Assembly: GCF_000949425.1 (NCBI RefSeq)
Contig: NZ_CP010976.1
Location: 2,542,001 to 2,606,000 of the forward strand
Length of the DNA stretch: 64,000 bases
DNA from: Paenibacillus sp. IHBB 10380
GTDB taxonomy: Bacteria; Bacillota; Bacilli; Paenibacillales; Paenibacillaceae
Reading direction: 5' to 3'
Positions 51,886 through 60,253 of this stretch are shown in pieces. Position 1 is the first letter of the stretch. Every line of letters starts with the position of its first letter. Below the pieces are notes generated by a model. The model was given only the letters and a program-made list of their open reading frames with translations. It was not told the origin of the DNA and made no database searches. Position numbers and translations under genes: made by a program.

Positions 51886-52983
51886 CTACCCTTCCAGCTT
51901 CGGTTCTACCATCATTTTTTTGGACAGGTATATTGCAACAAAAATAGCCGTAATTCCGCCAACTAGTTTTCCGACAATCATTGGAAAAATCATGTCTTTG
52001 GCTACCCCAGCCGTAAAACCAAGGTGATCCCCGAACACAAATGCGGCAGATACGGCAAAGGCCACGTTGATGACTTTACCACGAGCATCCATGTCTTTCA
52101 TCATACCGAACATCGGGATGACGTTGGCCAGCGTGGCCACTAAGCCTGCTGCCGCGATCTCATTCATGCCTAGCATTTTACCCAGCTTCATCAATGGCTT
52201 ATTGAACACTTTCGTAATGACAAATACCATCGCGAAGGCGCCTGCCAACACAATCGAAATATCCCCGACGATCTTGATTCCTTCATCAATCGGAGCAAGG
52301 CCAGGAATGATCGTGATGTCTGTAAGCTGTTGCACAATGCTAGCCGCGAGTCCCAGCGTCGCCACGATGACAATGAACTTTCCGAAGATGGTGAAGCCCT
52401 TGATCATTCCTTGCGGGAACCTCCATAAGCCGAGCACGATCAGAGCCGCAAACAGAATGATCGGTACCAGATTGGACAAAATCATGGAGATAGAATAACC
52501 AGCAACCAATCCCCCCGTCAAGCAACCAATCGGAATCGTCACAATGCCGGCAAGCACACCGGTCGCCATATATTTATGATCTTCTTTTTTGATAATGCCG
52601 AGCGCAACCGGAATGATAAATACGATAGTCGGACCCAGCATTGCACCTAGAATAACTCCAGCAAACATGCCTGCATCCGGATTATTTGCCAATTCAAGTG
52701 CTAGTGAAAATCCACCCATGTCGTTGGCTAACAACGTCGTCGCAAACATAGCCGGGTCTGCTCCTAACGCGGTATACAAGGGTACTACAATAGGACTTAA
52801 CAGCTTGGCCAATACGGGTGATAACGAAATAATCCCTACCATCGCCAGTGTTAACGACCCCATGGCCATAATCCCTTCATCAAATTGATGACCTAATCCA
52901 AATTTGTACCCAATGCATTTGTCGACGGCACCCAAAACCATGAAAATAACCATGATGTAGATGATAATCTCATTGATTTCCAT
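51886..52983 (-). CDS. eutH: Ethanolamine transporter EutH
   Basis: A 365-residue membrane protein with about ten helices, of the EutH family that brings ethanolamine into the cell. Marker segments are DKCIGYKFGLGHQFDEGIMAMG near residues 22-43, NDMGGFSLALELA near 108, and NVIPMFGMMKDMDARGK near 290. Length is normal. GGAGGAGCATCGC precedes the start. It is the last gene of the operon, 19 bp after the PduT-like shell gene. Confidence 0.96.
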   Translation of the reverse strand: MEINEIIIYIMVIFMVLGAVDKCIGYKFGLGHQFDEGIMAMGSLTLAMVGIISLSPVLAKLLSPIVVPLYTALGADPAMFATTLLANDMGGFSLALELANNPDAGMFAGVILGAMLGPTIVFIIPVALGIIKKEDHKYMATGVLAGIVTIPIGCLTGGLVAGYSISMILSNLVPIILFAALIVLGLWRFPQGMIKGFTIFGKFIVIVATLGLAASIVQQLTDITIIPGLAPIDEGIKIVGDISIVLAGAFAMVFVITKVFNKPLMKLGKMLGMNEIAAAGLVATLANVIPMFGMMKDMDARGKVINVAFAVSAAFVFGDHLGFTAGVAKDMIFPMIVGKLVGGITAIFVAIYLSKKMMVEPKLEG

Positions 52984-53002
52984 ATGCGATGCTCCTCCAT
53001 TC

Positions 53003-53548
53003 TCATTTGAAATGGTTTTTTATTTCTTCAGCTGGGGATGGTATCACGGAATAATGAACAATCCGTTTTTCATCCATAGAGGATAGAATGACCTTCATCC
53101 CTTGCTCCACATCGCTGACACTTCCTGTAAACACGGCGAGGAACTTACCGCCAATCGCCATGCCGAGGTTCATTCTTTTGACATGGATATCGCTCTGCTT
53201 CAAGGCGTTGTTCAACGCAAAAATACCGGAAGATACCGTAGACGTTTCCATAATTCCGATCGCGTCTACAGGCTGGGGGGAATAGCGCTTTTTTAAGCCC
53301 TCTACGATCTCAGGATGAACCCCATGCAGCACAAAATCGCTGATTCTGAAATCGTTAGCTTCCACCTTTGCGAAGTCCATCGCTTCTTGGACATCTGCAG
53401 TATCGCCGCTGATGATAATCAGAAACTTACCCGGACAAATGGGCTTGAGATGATGTACATGCACAGAAGATGTTTTCAGCATGCGGTCGGCGGTCTCATA
53501 ACCTTTGCTAATGCTGCGCAGTTCGACGACACCGATGGCGCTACTCAT
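53003..53548 (-). CDS. Tandem BMC-domain shell protein (BMC-T, PduT-like)
   Basis: 181 residues with two BMC domains in tandem: AIGVVELRSISKGYE from residue 4 and DAIGIMETSTVSSGI near 97. Such proteins form pseudohexameric trimers in microcompartment shells. The segment LKPICPGKFLII places a cysteine at residue 38, the position that in PduT binds a [4Fe-4S] cluster at the trimer pore. That makes it PduT-like rather than EutL-like. Its start overlaps the end of eutN by 8 bp, with little ribosome site, so translation is probably coupled. It is unusual beside eut enzymes, where EutS/EutL/EutM are better known. Confidence 0.9.
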   Translation of the reverse strand: MSSAIGVVELRSISKGYETADRMLKTSSVHVHHLKPICPGKFLIIISGDTADVQEAMDFAKVEANDFRISDFVLHGVHPEIVEGLKKRYSPQPVDAIGIMETSTVSSGIFALNNALKQSDIHVKRMNLGMAIGGKFLAVFTGSVSDVEQGMKVILSSMDEKRIVHYSVIPSPAEEIKNHFK

Positions 53549-53813
53549 GAGGCAACTCGAGGGAGTCGACGATACCTACGATGACGGCGTCAACGGGCGC
53601 GTCTGCACTCGCTATGGATATTCTGGCAGCGCTTCCCTTCGTCACGAGAACGGTGTCACCAATGCCTGCTCCCGCATTGTCCGCGGCAACAAAGTATTCG
53701 TGCTGAACCTGTTTGTCATACGAGAACGGTTTCACTACCAGGAAGGTAAGACCGTTTAGCTTCTTATCTTTACGGGTAGCCCACAAGCTACCCACAACTT
53801 CTCCTACGATCAT
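53541..53813 (-). CDS. eutN: EutN/CcmL-family microcompartment vertex protein
   Basis: A 90-residue BMC-P pentamer subunit capping the vertices of the polyhedral shell. It has MIVGEVVGSLWATRKDKKL at the start, VAADNAGAGIGDTVLVTKGSAAR near 43-65, and DAVIVGIVDSLE at the end, all family hallmarks. GGGAGGTGAGTCT precedes the start. It lies between the TIGR02536 gene and the PduT-like shell gene. Confidence 0.96.
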   Translation of the reverse strand: MIVGEVVGSLWATRKDKKLNGLTFLVVKPFSYDKQVQHEYFVAADNAGAGIGDTVLVTKGSAARISIASADAPVDAVIVGIVDSLELPHE

Positions 53814-53825
53814 AGACTCACCTCC

Positions 53826-54509
53826 CTATCTTCTGTGTATGTTCATCTGCTGCATTCTTAAATAATCCTGCGCAAGCGGGGTAATAATGCTATTTCGATC
53901 GACCACAATCTCTCTGATGTTGCGGAGGTGGTATTTTTTCAGCTCGGCTTCGGTAATAACTTTCCTAGACAGAACTTCCAGCCCAGAGGGCGTAGCCTCA
54001 AGTTCCGTATGAACATCTGCCACCTCTGCATTTTCCAGACAAGCAGACAGCAGCTCCATGGTTGGGACAAACCGAATGCCGAAGCTGCAGAGTTTATCCG
54101 CCTGTCCTTCATACAGCTTGTATAGCAGGACAGGCGCTGTCGGCTTATATTTCCTGTAAGCTAGTCCTTCTTCCAAAGCGACAACCTTTTTCCCTTTTAA
54201 AAGCATGGTCAAAAGAAATCGTTCACGGTTGCCCGCGCTTATGCCGTTGGCGAGGTTGGACAGCAGCTGAATGCAAATCTTGGGAATGATAACCAGCTCG
54301 CAGTCTCTGATGCTCTCATCATAATACTGCACGTCATAATGCTCGTTCAGCATATTCTCCAGCTCAGATGCGGGCTCAGCAGACAGAAGAACCGCTTTCT
54401 GTTTGACGGTCGGCATCGTTTGTGCTGCCTGACGCTGCTGCACTCGCTTATAGACTTCCTCCGTTACCGTCTGAATGAGCGCTTCCCTATCCAGAGCTTC
54501 TATATTCAT
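53826..54509 (-). CDS. Ethanolamine utilisation protein, TIGR02536 type
   Basis: A 227-residue soluble protein seen in Firmicute eut operons and known to me as TIGR02536. Residues 1-25 (EALIQTVTEEVYKRVQQ) form an amphipathic helix of the kind that targets proteins into microcompartments. The body alternates strands and helices (CELVIIPKICIQLLSNLANG; MLLKGKKVVALEEGLAYRKY), resembling a flavoprotein or Rossmann-like fold. The biochemical role is not established. AGGAGTGTGAAATA precedes the start. Confidence 0.8.
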   Translation of the reverse strand: MNIEALDREALIQTVTEEVYKRVQQRQAAQTMPTVKQKAVLLSAEPASELENMLNEHYDVQYYDESIRDCELVIIPKICIQLLSNLANGISAGNRERFLLTMLLKGKKVVALEEGLAYRKYKPTAPVLLYKLYEGQADKLCSFGIRFVPTMELLSACLENAEVADVHTELEATPSGLEVLSRKVITEAELKKYHLRNIREIVVDRNSIITPLAQDYLRMQQMNIHRR

Positions 54510-54527
54510 TATTTCACACTCCTAGAT

Positions 54528-55163
54528 CTAGATGCTCTTTTTCAAAATTTTCCCTTTGGTGCCTTTCGCAAAGCCGCATGCATTGGCTTCGTCATAATCG
54601 ATATGCATGTACGTTTCATAGTTAGAACTGACCCGTACCAGCACGTCGTCAAAGATGAGCGGACGCTGACCAAGTACCTTAACTTGTACGATTTCTGCGT
54701 TTTTCAAACCATATTTTTCAGCATCTTCCGTCTTTACGTGGATATGGCGCTGGGCCGCGATCAACCCTTTATCCAGTCGAATCATATTGGTGCCAGAAGC
54801 GATTACGATACCCGGAGTTCCTTCCAATTTGCCGCTTTCTCTCACCGGTACTGGCACTCCCAGTACGACGGCATCCGAGTGCGAAATTTCCACCTGCGAT
54901 TCCTTGCGTTCCGGTCCGAGTATTACAACATTATGCAATGCTCCTTTGGGCCCGATCAGCGTGACGCGCTCCTTGCAGGCGTATTGTCCAGGCTGGGAAA
55001 GATCGCGCGCTTTCGTCAATTGATAACCTGTTCCAAACAGGGCGTCAATCGCTTCCCGGTTCAAGTGAACATGCTTGCCCGACGCTTCGATGTCAATATA
55101 CGTCTCTTCCTGCACGCGTTTTAACACTTCATTCACGATGTTCTCTAGCAGTTGATTATTCAA
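54528..55163 (-). CDS. eutD: Phosphotransacylase of the PduL type (EutD)
   Basis: About 211 residues of the PduL family, which converts acetyl-CoA to acetyl phosphate inside the compartment. Zinc-ligand motifs are SGKHVHLNREAI (HxH, near residue 30) and AAQRHIHVKTEDA (RHIH, near 137). The N-terminal LLENIVNEVLKRVQ is a likely encapsulation helix. I prefer TTG 55163 because GAGGTGAGG lies just before it; GTG 55172 would add three residues and sit on that site. The gene is tightly linked to eutT. Confidence 0.93.
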   Translation of the reverse strand: MNNQLLENIVNEVLKRVQEETYIDIEASGKHVHLNREAIDALFGTGYQLTKARDLSQPGQYACKERVTLIGPKGALHNVVILGPERKESQVEISHSDAVVLGVPVPVRESGKLEGTPGIVIASGTNMIRLDKGLIAAQRHIHVKTEDAEKYGLKNAEIVQVKVLGQRPLIFDDVLVRVSSNYETYMHIDYDEANACGFAKGTKGKILKKSI

Positions 55164-55173
55164 TATCCTCACC

Positions 55174-55965
55174 TCATGAGTTGTAGTGTCCTACACGAAT
55201 TCGAAACATGATGATCCAGAATAACGAAGAGAGTCGGTTGAGCGTCCGGATGATATCTTCACGCTCTGCGCTCCCATGTTCCTTTTTAAAGGCCTGGTAT
55301 GCAAATAGCTCCGTTTCTCTCGTCCATGTGCGTAACGCATTTATGACAACAACCGCTTCGCCCATATCATAGCTGGGTTGAAAATGTTCCAATCCAAAAT
55401 ACTTCTTGGGAAAATGGGATTGTTCACGCAATTCCTTAGGTGTCATCCCAAGCAATTGAAAATCGTCTATGCTTTCATTCAGCACTTCACACCGCACGAT
55501 TTTTCTAATAAACAGCAGTATCTCTTCCAAATCATCGACCAGCTTGGTCATGTTCAGCTTAGAGCAGCTAATCTGCGCCTCCAAAATTTTCGTTTCCAGC
55601 GAATCCAGCTTGCCACGAAATATAATCCGGGGATGATCTTTAAACACGAGCATGTTGCCATATAAATGGGTCATGTGCTCTGGCTTGGTCTCCAAAAAAC
55701 CGCCGTACATGGTGCGAAAACGTTTTTTTCCTTCTATTGGTTCCTGCTCACTGTCCACATTTTTGGTGATTTGAAGCTTAACTTCCTTTTGGGGTGTCGG
55801 AGCATCGGGTGCTCCCACATAACGAAGCTCAATCTTATTCTCGATCAAGAAGCTCTTGGCCGACGGAGTCAGAATTACTCCTTTAGGAACTTCGTATACC
55901 TCGATATCTTTCAGCTTCTGATTTCTGAACTGTTTGCGCAATTCATTTTCGGTTATAACAGCCAT
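55174..55965 (-). CDS. eutT: Ethanolamine utilisation cobalamin adenosyltransferase EutT
   Basis: A 263-residue EutT, which makes the adenosylcobalamin used by EutBC. N-terminal ITENELRKQFRNQKLKDIEV and TPSAKSFLIENKIELRYVG form the conserved entry domain. MTHLYGNMLVFKDHPRIIFRGKLDSLE (residues 97-123), then FQPSYDMGEAVVVINALRTWTRETEL (about 195-220), match the ATP-binding and cobalamin parts of the helical bundle. The Cys-rich HX11CCX2C motif of the Salmonella enzyme is absent, as in other Firmicutes. GGATGTGAAAAC precedes the start. Confidence 0.92.
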   Translation of the reverse strand: MAVITENELRKQFRNQKLKDIEVYEVPKGVILTPSAKSFLIENKIELRYVGAPDAPTPQKEVKLQITKNVDSEQEPIEGKKRFRTMYGGFLETKPEHMTHLYGNMLVFKDHPRIIFRGKLDSLETKILEAQISCSKLNMTKLVDDLEEILLFIRKIVRCEVLNESIDDFQLLGMTPKELREQSHFPKKYFGLEHFQPSYDMGEAVVVINALRTWTRETELFAYQAFKKEHGSAEREDIIRTLNRLSSLFWIIMFRIRVGHYNS

Positions 55966-56022
55966 GTTTTCACATCCTTTTACTCTCGGGAATGATCCGA
56001 GCCGCTATCGCGACAGGCAGTG

Positions 56023-56052
56023 AGATGGATGCAGCACACGCTGCATCCATCT
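56023..56052 (-). other. Intra-operon hairpin between eutM and eutT
   Basis: Perfect 13-bp inverted repeat, AGATGGATGCAGC (56023-56035) and GCTGCATCCATCT (56040-56052), with a 4-base loop. No T-run follows in the operon's direction, so it is more likely an RNA-stabilising or processing hairpin protecting the abundant upstream shell transcript than a terminator. Confidence 0.75.
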
Positions 56053-56081
56053 TGGTCGTTATACCTGCCTTGAATCTGTTA

Positions 56082-56372
56082 TTATTCCGCTAGCTTCGTC
56101 TTAGGAAGAATTGCATCCACTTCCGAATGCGGTCTTGGGATGACATGCACAGATAGCAATTCACCTACACGCTCTGCCGCTGCCGCACCTGCGTCCGTTG
56201 CCGCTTTAACAGCGCCAACGTCGCCGCGAACCATAACCGTTACGAGACCGGCACCAATTTGCTCCTTACCGATCAACGTTACGTTTGCCGCTTTCACCAT
56301 TGCGTCCGCCGCTTCGATTGCTCCTACCAAACCTTTTGTTTCAATCATTCCCAATGCGTTTGCGTTTGCCAT
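56082..56372 (-). CDS. eutM: Major BMC-H shell protein EutM
   Basis: A 96-residue single BMC-domain protein forming the hexagonal tiles of the shell facets. It begins [25 protein letters not shown] and contains [20 protein letters not shown] and [16 protein letters not shown], near-identical in style to EutM/PduA. It ends after [10 protein letters not shown] with a short tail. A strong ribosome site (CTAGGAGGAATTTTAC) and the 3' hairpin fit a highly expressed gene. Confidence 0.97.
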   Translation of the reverse strand: MANANALGMIETKGLVGAIEAADAMVKAANVTLIGKEQIGAGLVTVMVRGDVGAVKAATDAGAAAAERVGELLSVHVIPRPHSEVDAILPKTKLAE

Positions 56373-56430
56373 TGTAAAATTCCTCCTAGATATATGTTAG
56401 TTTTTTTGGGGTAACCATTCCTTACATTCC

Positions 56431-57894
56431 TTACAATTCTGACAAAATTCTTTTGACAATCATGTTGATCAATTGCTCTTTATCGGCAAGGTTGATGACT
56501 GCCTCTTCGATTTGTGGCGCTTGCTCCGCCAAATCTTCCAGTTCCTTCACACCATAAGCCACTCTTCTGATATTCATCAGATTGAGAGGGCTGATGTTAT
56601 CGGATGTCGATCCGCCACCTACCGCACCGCAACCGAGCGTGAGTGCGGGAGCGAGAGCCGTAGTCGCGCCGATGCCACCCAATGTACCAGGCGTATTCAC
56701 CAACAGGCGGGATACCGGCTTCTTCAGGGCAAACTGACGCACGATCTCTTCATTGTCAGAGTGAATGACCATCGTATGCCCTGCGCCTTCACCATTCAAA
56801 ATCTCGATGCACCGTTCGCACGCCGCTTCCCAGCTATCTTCTGTATAGAAAGCCAAGATAGGGGCCAACTTCTCGCGGGAATAAGGAACGTTGTGGCCGA
56901 CGCGGGTCTCTTCGGCCAGCAGTACGCGCGTGCCCGCTGGAATTTGGAGATTAGCCAGCTTGGCAATGTGCTCCACGCTTTTTCCCACGATTTGAGGATT
57001 CATACTGCCGTTTGCCCGCATGATGAACTTGCCCAGCTGTGCAGCTTCTTCTGTGGGCAGGAAATATCCGCCTTGCTTTTTGAATTCGGCCACAACCGCA
57101 TCCTTGCTGCACGTTTCTACAACAACGGATTGTTCAGAAGCGCAGATGGTGCCATTGTCGAATGTTTTAGATTCCAAGATGTGTTTGACTGCCAATGGAA
57201 TGTTGGCGCTCTTCTCAATGAAGGCCGGACCGTTTCCGGGTCCTACACCAATGGCCGGTGTGCCGGATGAATAGGCGGCTTTAACCATTGGCGTTCCGCC
57301 GGTGGCCAGAATCAAATCCATATCTTTATGCTTCATTAATTGGTCGGTTCCCTGAATGGTCGGAACTGTCATGGAAGCAATAGCTCCGTCCGGGCATCCT
57401 GCCTGTTTTGCTGCTTCATTGATGATATTCACCGTCTCCAAGATGCTATTTAACGCATTCGGATGCGGGGAGAATACGATGCTATTCCCTGCCTTGAGCG
57501 AAATCAATGCTTTATAGATAACTGTCGATGTCGGGTTCGTGGACGGAATCAATCCAGCAACCACACCGACCGGAACAGCCACTTCCATGATCTTGTTCGC
57601 TTTGTCTTCCTTCAGGACGCCTACGGTTTTCATATCCTTGATCGACTCATACACATGCTTGGAAGCAAATGCATTCTTGACGATTTTATCTTGCCAGCGG
57701 CCAAAGCCCGTTTCTTCATAGGCCATCTTCGCCAGCTTTTCGCGGTGTTCGTAGCCCGCATCTGCGATCGCTTTGACAATCGCATCGATTTGTTCCTGCG
57801 ACATAACAGCCAATTTGGCTTGTGCCTCTTTGGCGTTCTTGATCAGGTTGCGGACTTCTTGAATGGATCTTAGGTCTTTATCCAATGTTTCCAT
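56431..57894 (-). CDS. eutE: Acetaldehyde dehydrogenase (acetylating) EutE
   Basis: About 487 residues of the CoA-acylating aldehyde dehydrogenase family, converting acetaldehyde to acetyl-CoA with NAD+. It has LIPSTNPTSTVIYKALISL near 118, the NAD-binding ATGGTPMVKAAYSSG near 205, and the catalytic cysteine in FDNGTICASEQSV near 250. N-terminal residues 1-20 (LRSIQEVRNLIKNAKEAQ) are a likely encapsulation peptide. ATG 57894 has AAGGAG five bases upstream; a TTG one codon earlier is less likely. It precedes eutM. Confidence 0.97.
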   Translation of the reverse strand: METLDKDLRSIQEVRNLIKNAKEAQAKLAVMSQEQIDAIVKAIADAGYEHREKLAKMAYEETGFGRWQDKIVKNAFASKHVYESIKDMKTVGVLKEDKANKIMEVAVPVGVVAGLIPSTNPTSTVIYKALISLKAGNSIVFSPHPNALNSILETVNIINEAAKQAGCPDGAIASMTVPTIQGTDQLMKHKDMDLILATGGTPMVKAAYSSGTPAIGVGPGNGPAFIEKSANIPLAVKHILESKTFDNGTICASEQSVVVETCSKDAVVAEFKKQGGYFLPTEEAAQLGKFIMRANGSMNPQIVGKSVEHIAKLANLQIPAGTRVLLAEETRVGHNVPYSREKLAPILAFYTEDSWEAACERCIEILNGEGAGHTMVIHSDNEEIVRQFALKKPVSRLLVNTPGTLGGIGATTALAPALTLGCGAVGGGSTSDNISPLNLMNIRRVAYGVKELEDLAEQAPQIEEAVINLADKEQLINMIVKRILSEL

Positions 57895-57921
57895 CAATAC
57901 TCCTTCTCTCCACTACGTTTT

Positions 57922-58608
57922 TTACAAACGAGATTTTGTCGTTTTCGTGGTTCGACTCGTTTCTTTTACAACAGGTTTCCTACTTTTCATGACAGGTGAA
58001 GCCCCCGTTGATCCTGCCTGTTCTTTTGCCGGCTCCTTCGGCAAATCGATGACGATGATTGGGCTTGGACGTTTGTTCATTGCTTGCACAGACAATTCGG
58101 ATTTGTCAGCCGCAGACTCAGTCACACTGATTCGTCCGAAATCCAGCTTATCTGCGTCGGGTTCCGTGCTTACTGCATCAGCTTTCTCTTCCACGGCATC
58201 GGCTACCACATCTGCTTCCTCTGCATCCGTACTTGGTGTGTCAAGTTCAGCAGTGTCTGTACTATCCTGAGCCGCATTCTCGTCGTATGTGTCCTTCACT
58301 GCCGATTGTTCTTCTGCTTGTTCGATGTCCGTCATCATAACGATGGCGGCCGTCTCCTCATGTAATCTGGCAATTACGTGACGGGTCAGGAGCACATTCA
58401 ATTGTGTCGCCTTGTCCGCTCCCGCTTCCACGGCGGCCTGTACCGCTCCAACGTCACCTGTGATTTTGACCGTAACTAACCCGCCATTGATGATTTCCAG
58501 GCCGATACATGTGACGCTTGCTGCCTTCAAGGCAGCATCCGCCGCGGCAATTGCCCCCAGATACCCTCTTACTTCAACAAGGCCTAACGCAATATTTTTC
58601 ATAGCCAT
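57922..58608 (-). CDS. BMC-H shell protein with long acidic tail and basic C-terminus
   Basis: 228 residues. Residues 3-95 are a BMC domain (IALGLVEVRGYLGAIAAADAAL, GDVGAVQAAVEAGAD). Then comes about 85 residues of low-complexity acidic sequence rich in Asp, Glu, Ala and Thr (about 98-180), and a basic end (KSRKPVVKETSRTTKTTKSRL). It is in the position where eutK-like genes occur, but has no helix-turn-helix domain as EutK of Salmonella does. ATG 58602 is an alternative start with better spacing to AAGG. The disordered tail may recruit enzymes or link shells; this is inference. Confidence 0.88.
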   Translation of the reverse strand: MAMKNIALGLVEVRGYLGAIAAADAALKAASVTCIGLEIINGGLVTVKITGDVGAVQAAVEAGADKATQLNVLLTRHVIARLHEETAAIVMMTDIEQAEEQSAVKDTYDENAAQDSTDTAELDTPSTDAEEADVVADAVEEKADAVSTEPDADKLDFGRISVTESAADKSELSVQAMNKRPSPIIVIDLPKEPAKEQAGSTGASPVMKSRKPVVKETSRTTKTTKSRL

Positions 58609-58613
58609 CTACC

Positions 58614-59267
58614 TTAGTAACTCGTCGGGTTGTCTGCGACGAATTGCACCGCATCGGCAAATGCGTCACATGCTGCCTGACAAGCAGACTGGCTGCCCGT
58701 TAGCAGGGCGCCGGCAAAGTTAGTTTCAGAAGGCGGGCCAAAGAATGTGGAAATAGTGACATCGGCGGCCTTCAGCGCCGCATCCAGCGCATACATCGCT
58801 TCAAGCGGCGGGGCAATGAGATAGGCCAGCGCTTCTCCTTCTCTGATGCCCGCAGTCTGAGACAAATAACTACCTGTGCGAGAGACACAATGGGCAAAAT
58901 AGGTAATGCTATTATCCTCATTGGCACTTACAAAATGCGCTCCGCTCTCGATATAATCAACGGCCGCATTCACTCCGCTGCGCACTTCCGCGGGGCTTGG
59001 CCCAGCCAAAATTCCGATAACTTCACCCGCCAGCTTCGTGGAAGCATTGCCTGAACCGGCATACATGCTTCTTGCGTACACAACATCCACTTCTACCATT
59101 TTGGTCGCTTCGTCCAGCGCCGTATAGGTGACATCGTCACAGTCGGCGGTAATGATCCCCAAACTTTTATGGTGTGGTTTCAGATTCAGCTTTTCCGCCA
59201 TATCCGGACTTACGTTGGAGATGAGCTTTATGCCCAATACTTTTGCATGAATCGGTTCGTTTCTCAT
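58614..59267 (-). CDS. eutL: BMC-T shell protein EutL
   Basis: About 217 residues with two circularly permuted BMC domains forming trimers with a gated pore. It contains AKVLGIKLISNVSPDMAEKL, DVVYARSMYAGSGNASTKLAGEV and the second domain from about residue 115 (NSITYFAHCVSRTGSYLSQ; ALAYLIAPPLEAMYALDAALK). The start at 59267 (MRNEPIHAK) is set by GAAGGAGGTCCGT; the longer frame would begin inside that site. It lies 20 bp after eutC. Confidence 0.96.
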   Translation of the reverse strand: MRNEPIHAKVLGIKLISNVSPDMAEKLNLKPHHKSLGIITADCDDVTYTALDEATKMVEVDVVYARSMYAGSGNASTKLAGEVIGILAGPSPAEVRSGVNAAVDYIESGAHFVSANEDNSITYFAHCVSRTGSYLSQTAGIREGEALAYLIAPPLEAMYALDAALKAADVTISTFFGPPSETNFAGALLTGSQSACQAACDAFADAVQFVADNPTSY

Positions 59268-59287
59268 ACGGACCTCCTTCAAGTTTC

Positions 59288-60235
59288 CTATAGTTTCAAA
59301 TCAATCCCCGAAGCTTGTCGTTCAATCATCGTCTTAATCAGCTCAGCGATGTGTGCTCCTGCTTCAACCGCAGGTGTTCCGCCGGAGTGAATATTGGAGA
59401 TGACCGTCCGTCTCGCTTCCGGCATGCCAACGGTCGGTTTGTAGGCGATATAGGCGCTCATCGATTCTGCTGTTACAAGACCCGGCCGTTCTCCTACTAG
59501 GAGACAGACCACGTCTGCTTCAGTGGCTTCTCCGACCATATCCATGGATGGAACGCGGCAATGCTTGACGAACAAAATATTCCCCACCTCGATGCCATAC
59601 ATCTTTAGTCCTTGCTCAATGGCCGGCACGATGTCGCGCAGGTTGGCTTCAATAGCCGCGGAGCTTAATCCGTCTCCGACCATCATCTGTACCTTGGCTT
59701 GCTTAGTGGTATGCTTCTTCATATATTCGATTGTATCAGTCGAAAACTGACGGCCCAGATCAGGACGTGTAATGTATTCATCCTTGTCCCGGCACATGGT
59801 TTCTACCGCCACCAAGTTCATTTCTTTCACGAACTCCTCGGACACGTAGGAGAACACGGCATCCTGCGCAGCGGCATGGTCAGCACGGAAACGCAGCGAA
59901 GTAAATGTTTTATAACGCGGTCCTGCACGCCAAACCCCAAGACGAGCCGGCGTCTTTGCCTTCATTTTCATGTAACCTTCGCGATCCGCGGGGTCGGGAA
60001 CCAGCAACAGCTTGCGAAGATCAACCTCCGTAATGTCATCCAGATATTCGCCGCTGTCCGTTTCCTCTTCCGCAGGCTGAGTCGTCTGCGCAAGTTCGGC
60101 AAGAACCGGCTCGGCAACCGCCGTCTGCTGTACAGGCGCCTCCGTGCGGGCAGGCTCGGCTGCTTCCACCGGTTTGTTTCCTACCATCTCCATGAGAATG
60201 GATTCAATCATCGATTTCAGATCTTTCTCTTCCAT
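59288..60235 (-). CDS. eutC: Ethanolamine ammonia-lyase small subunit EutC
   Basis: A 315-residue light chain of the adenosylcobalamin-dependent ethanolamine ammonia-lyase. The N-terminal helix ([18 protein letters not shown]) is a likely encapsulation signal, followed by an acidic/Pro-Ala linker (about 20-65). The catalytic part starts near [20 protein letters not shown], with [43 protein letters not shown] near 195 and [17 protein letters not shown] near 240. It binds part of the cobalamin with EutB. GGGAGGAAGCTCTT precedes the start. Confidence 0.97.
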   Translation of the reverse strand: MEEKDLKSMIESILMEMVGNKPVEAAEPARTEAPVQQTAVAEPVLAELAQTTQPAEEETDSGEYLDDITEVDLRKLLLVPDPADREGYMKMKAKTPARLGVWRAGPRYKTFTSLRFRADHAAAQDAVFSYVSEEFVKEMNLVAVETMCRDKDEYITRPDLGRQFSTDTIEYMKKHTTKQAKVQMMVGDGLSSAAIEANLRDIVPAIEQGLKMYGIEVGNILFVKHCRVPSMDMVGEATEADVVCLLVGERPGLVTAESMSAYIAYKPTVGMPEARRTVISNIHSGGTPAVEAGAHIAELIKTMIERQASGIDLKL

Positions 60236-60253
60236 AAGAGCTTCCTCCCTTCT

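Noticed and set aside
54339..55124. 261-codon plus-strand frame across eutD and the TIGR02536 gene
   Set aside because: Opposite strand of two intact operon genes and spans their junction; Phe/Arg-rich composition of an antisense frame.
56473..57270. 265-codon plus-strand frame over eutE
   Set aside because: Antisense to conserved EutE catalytic segments; no start signal.
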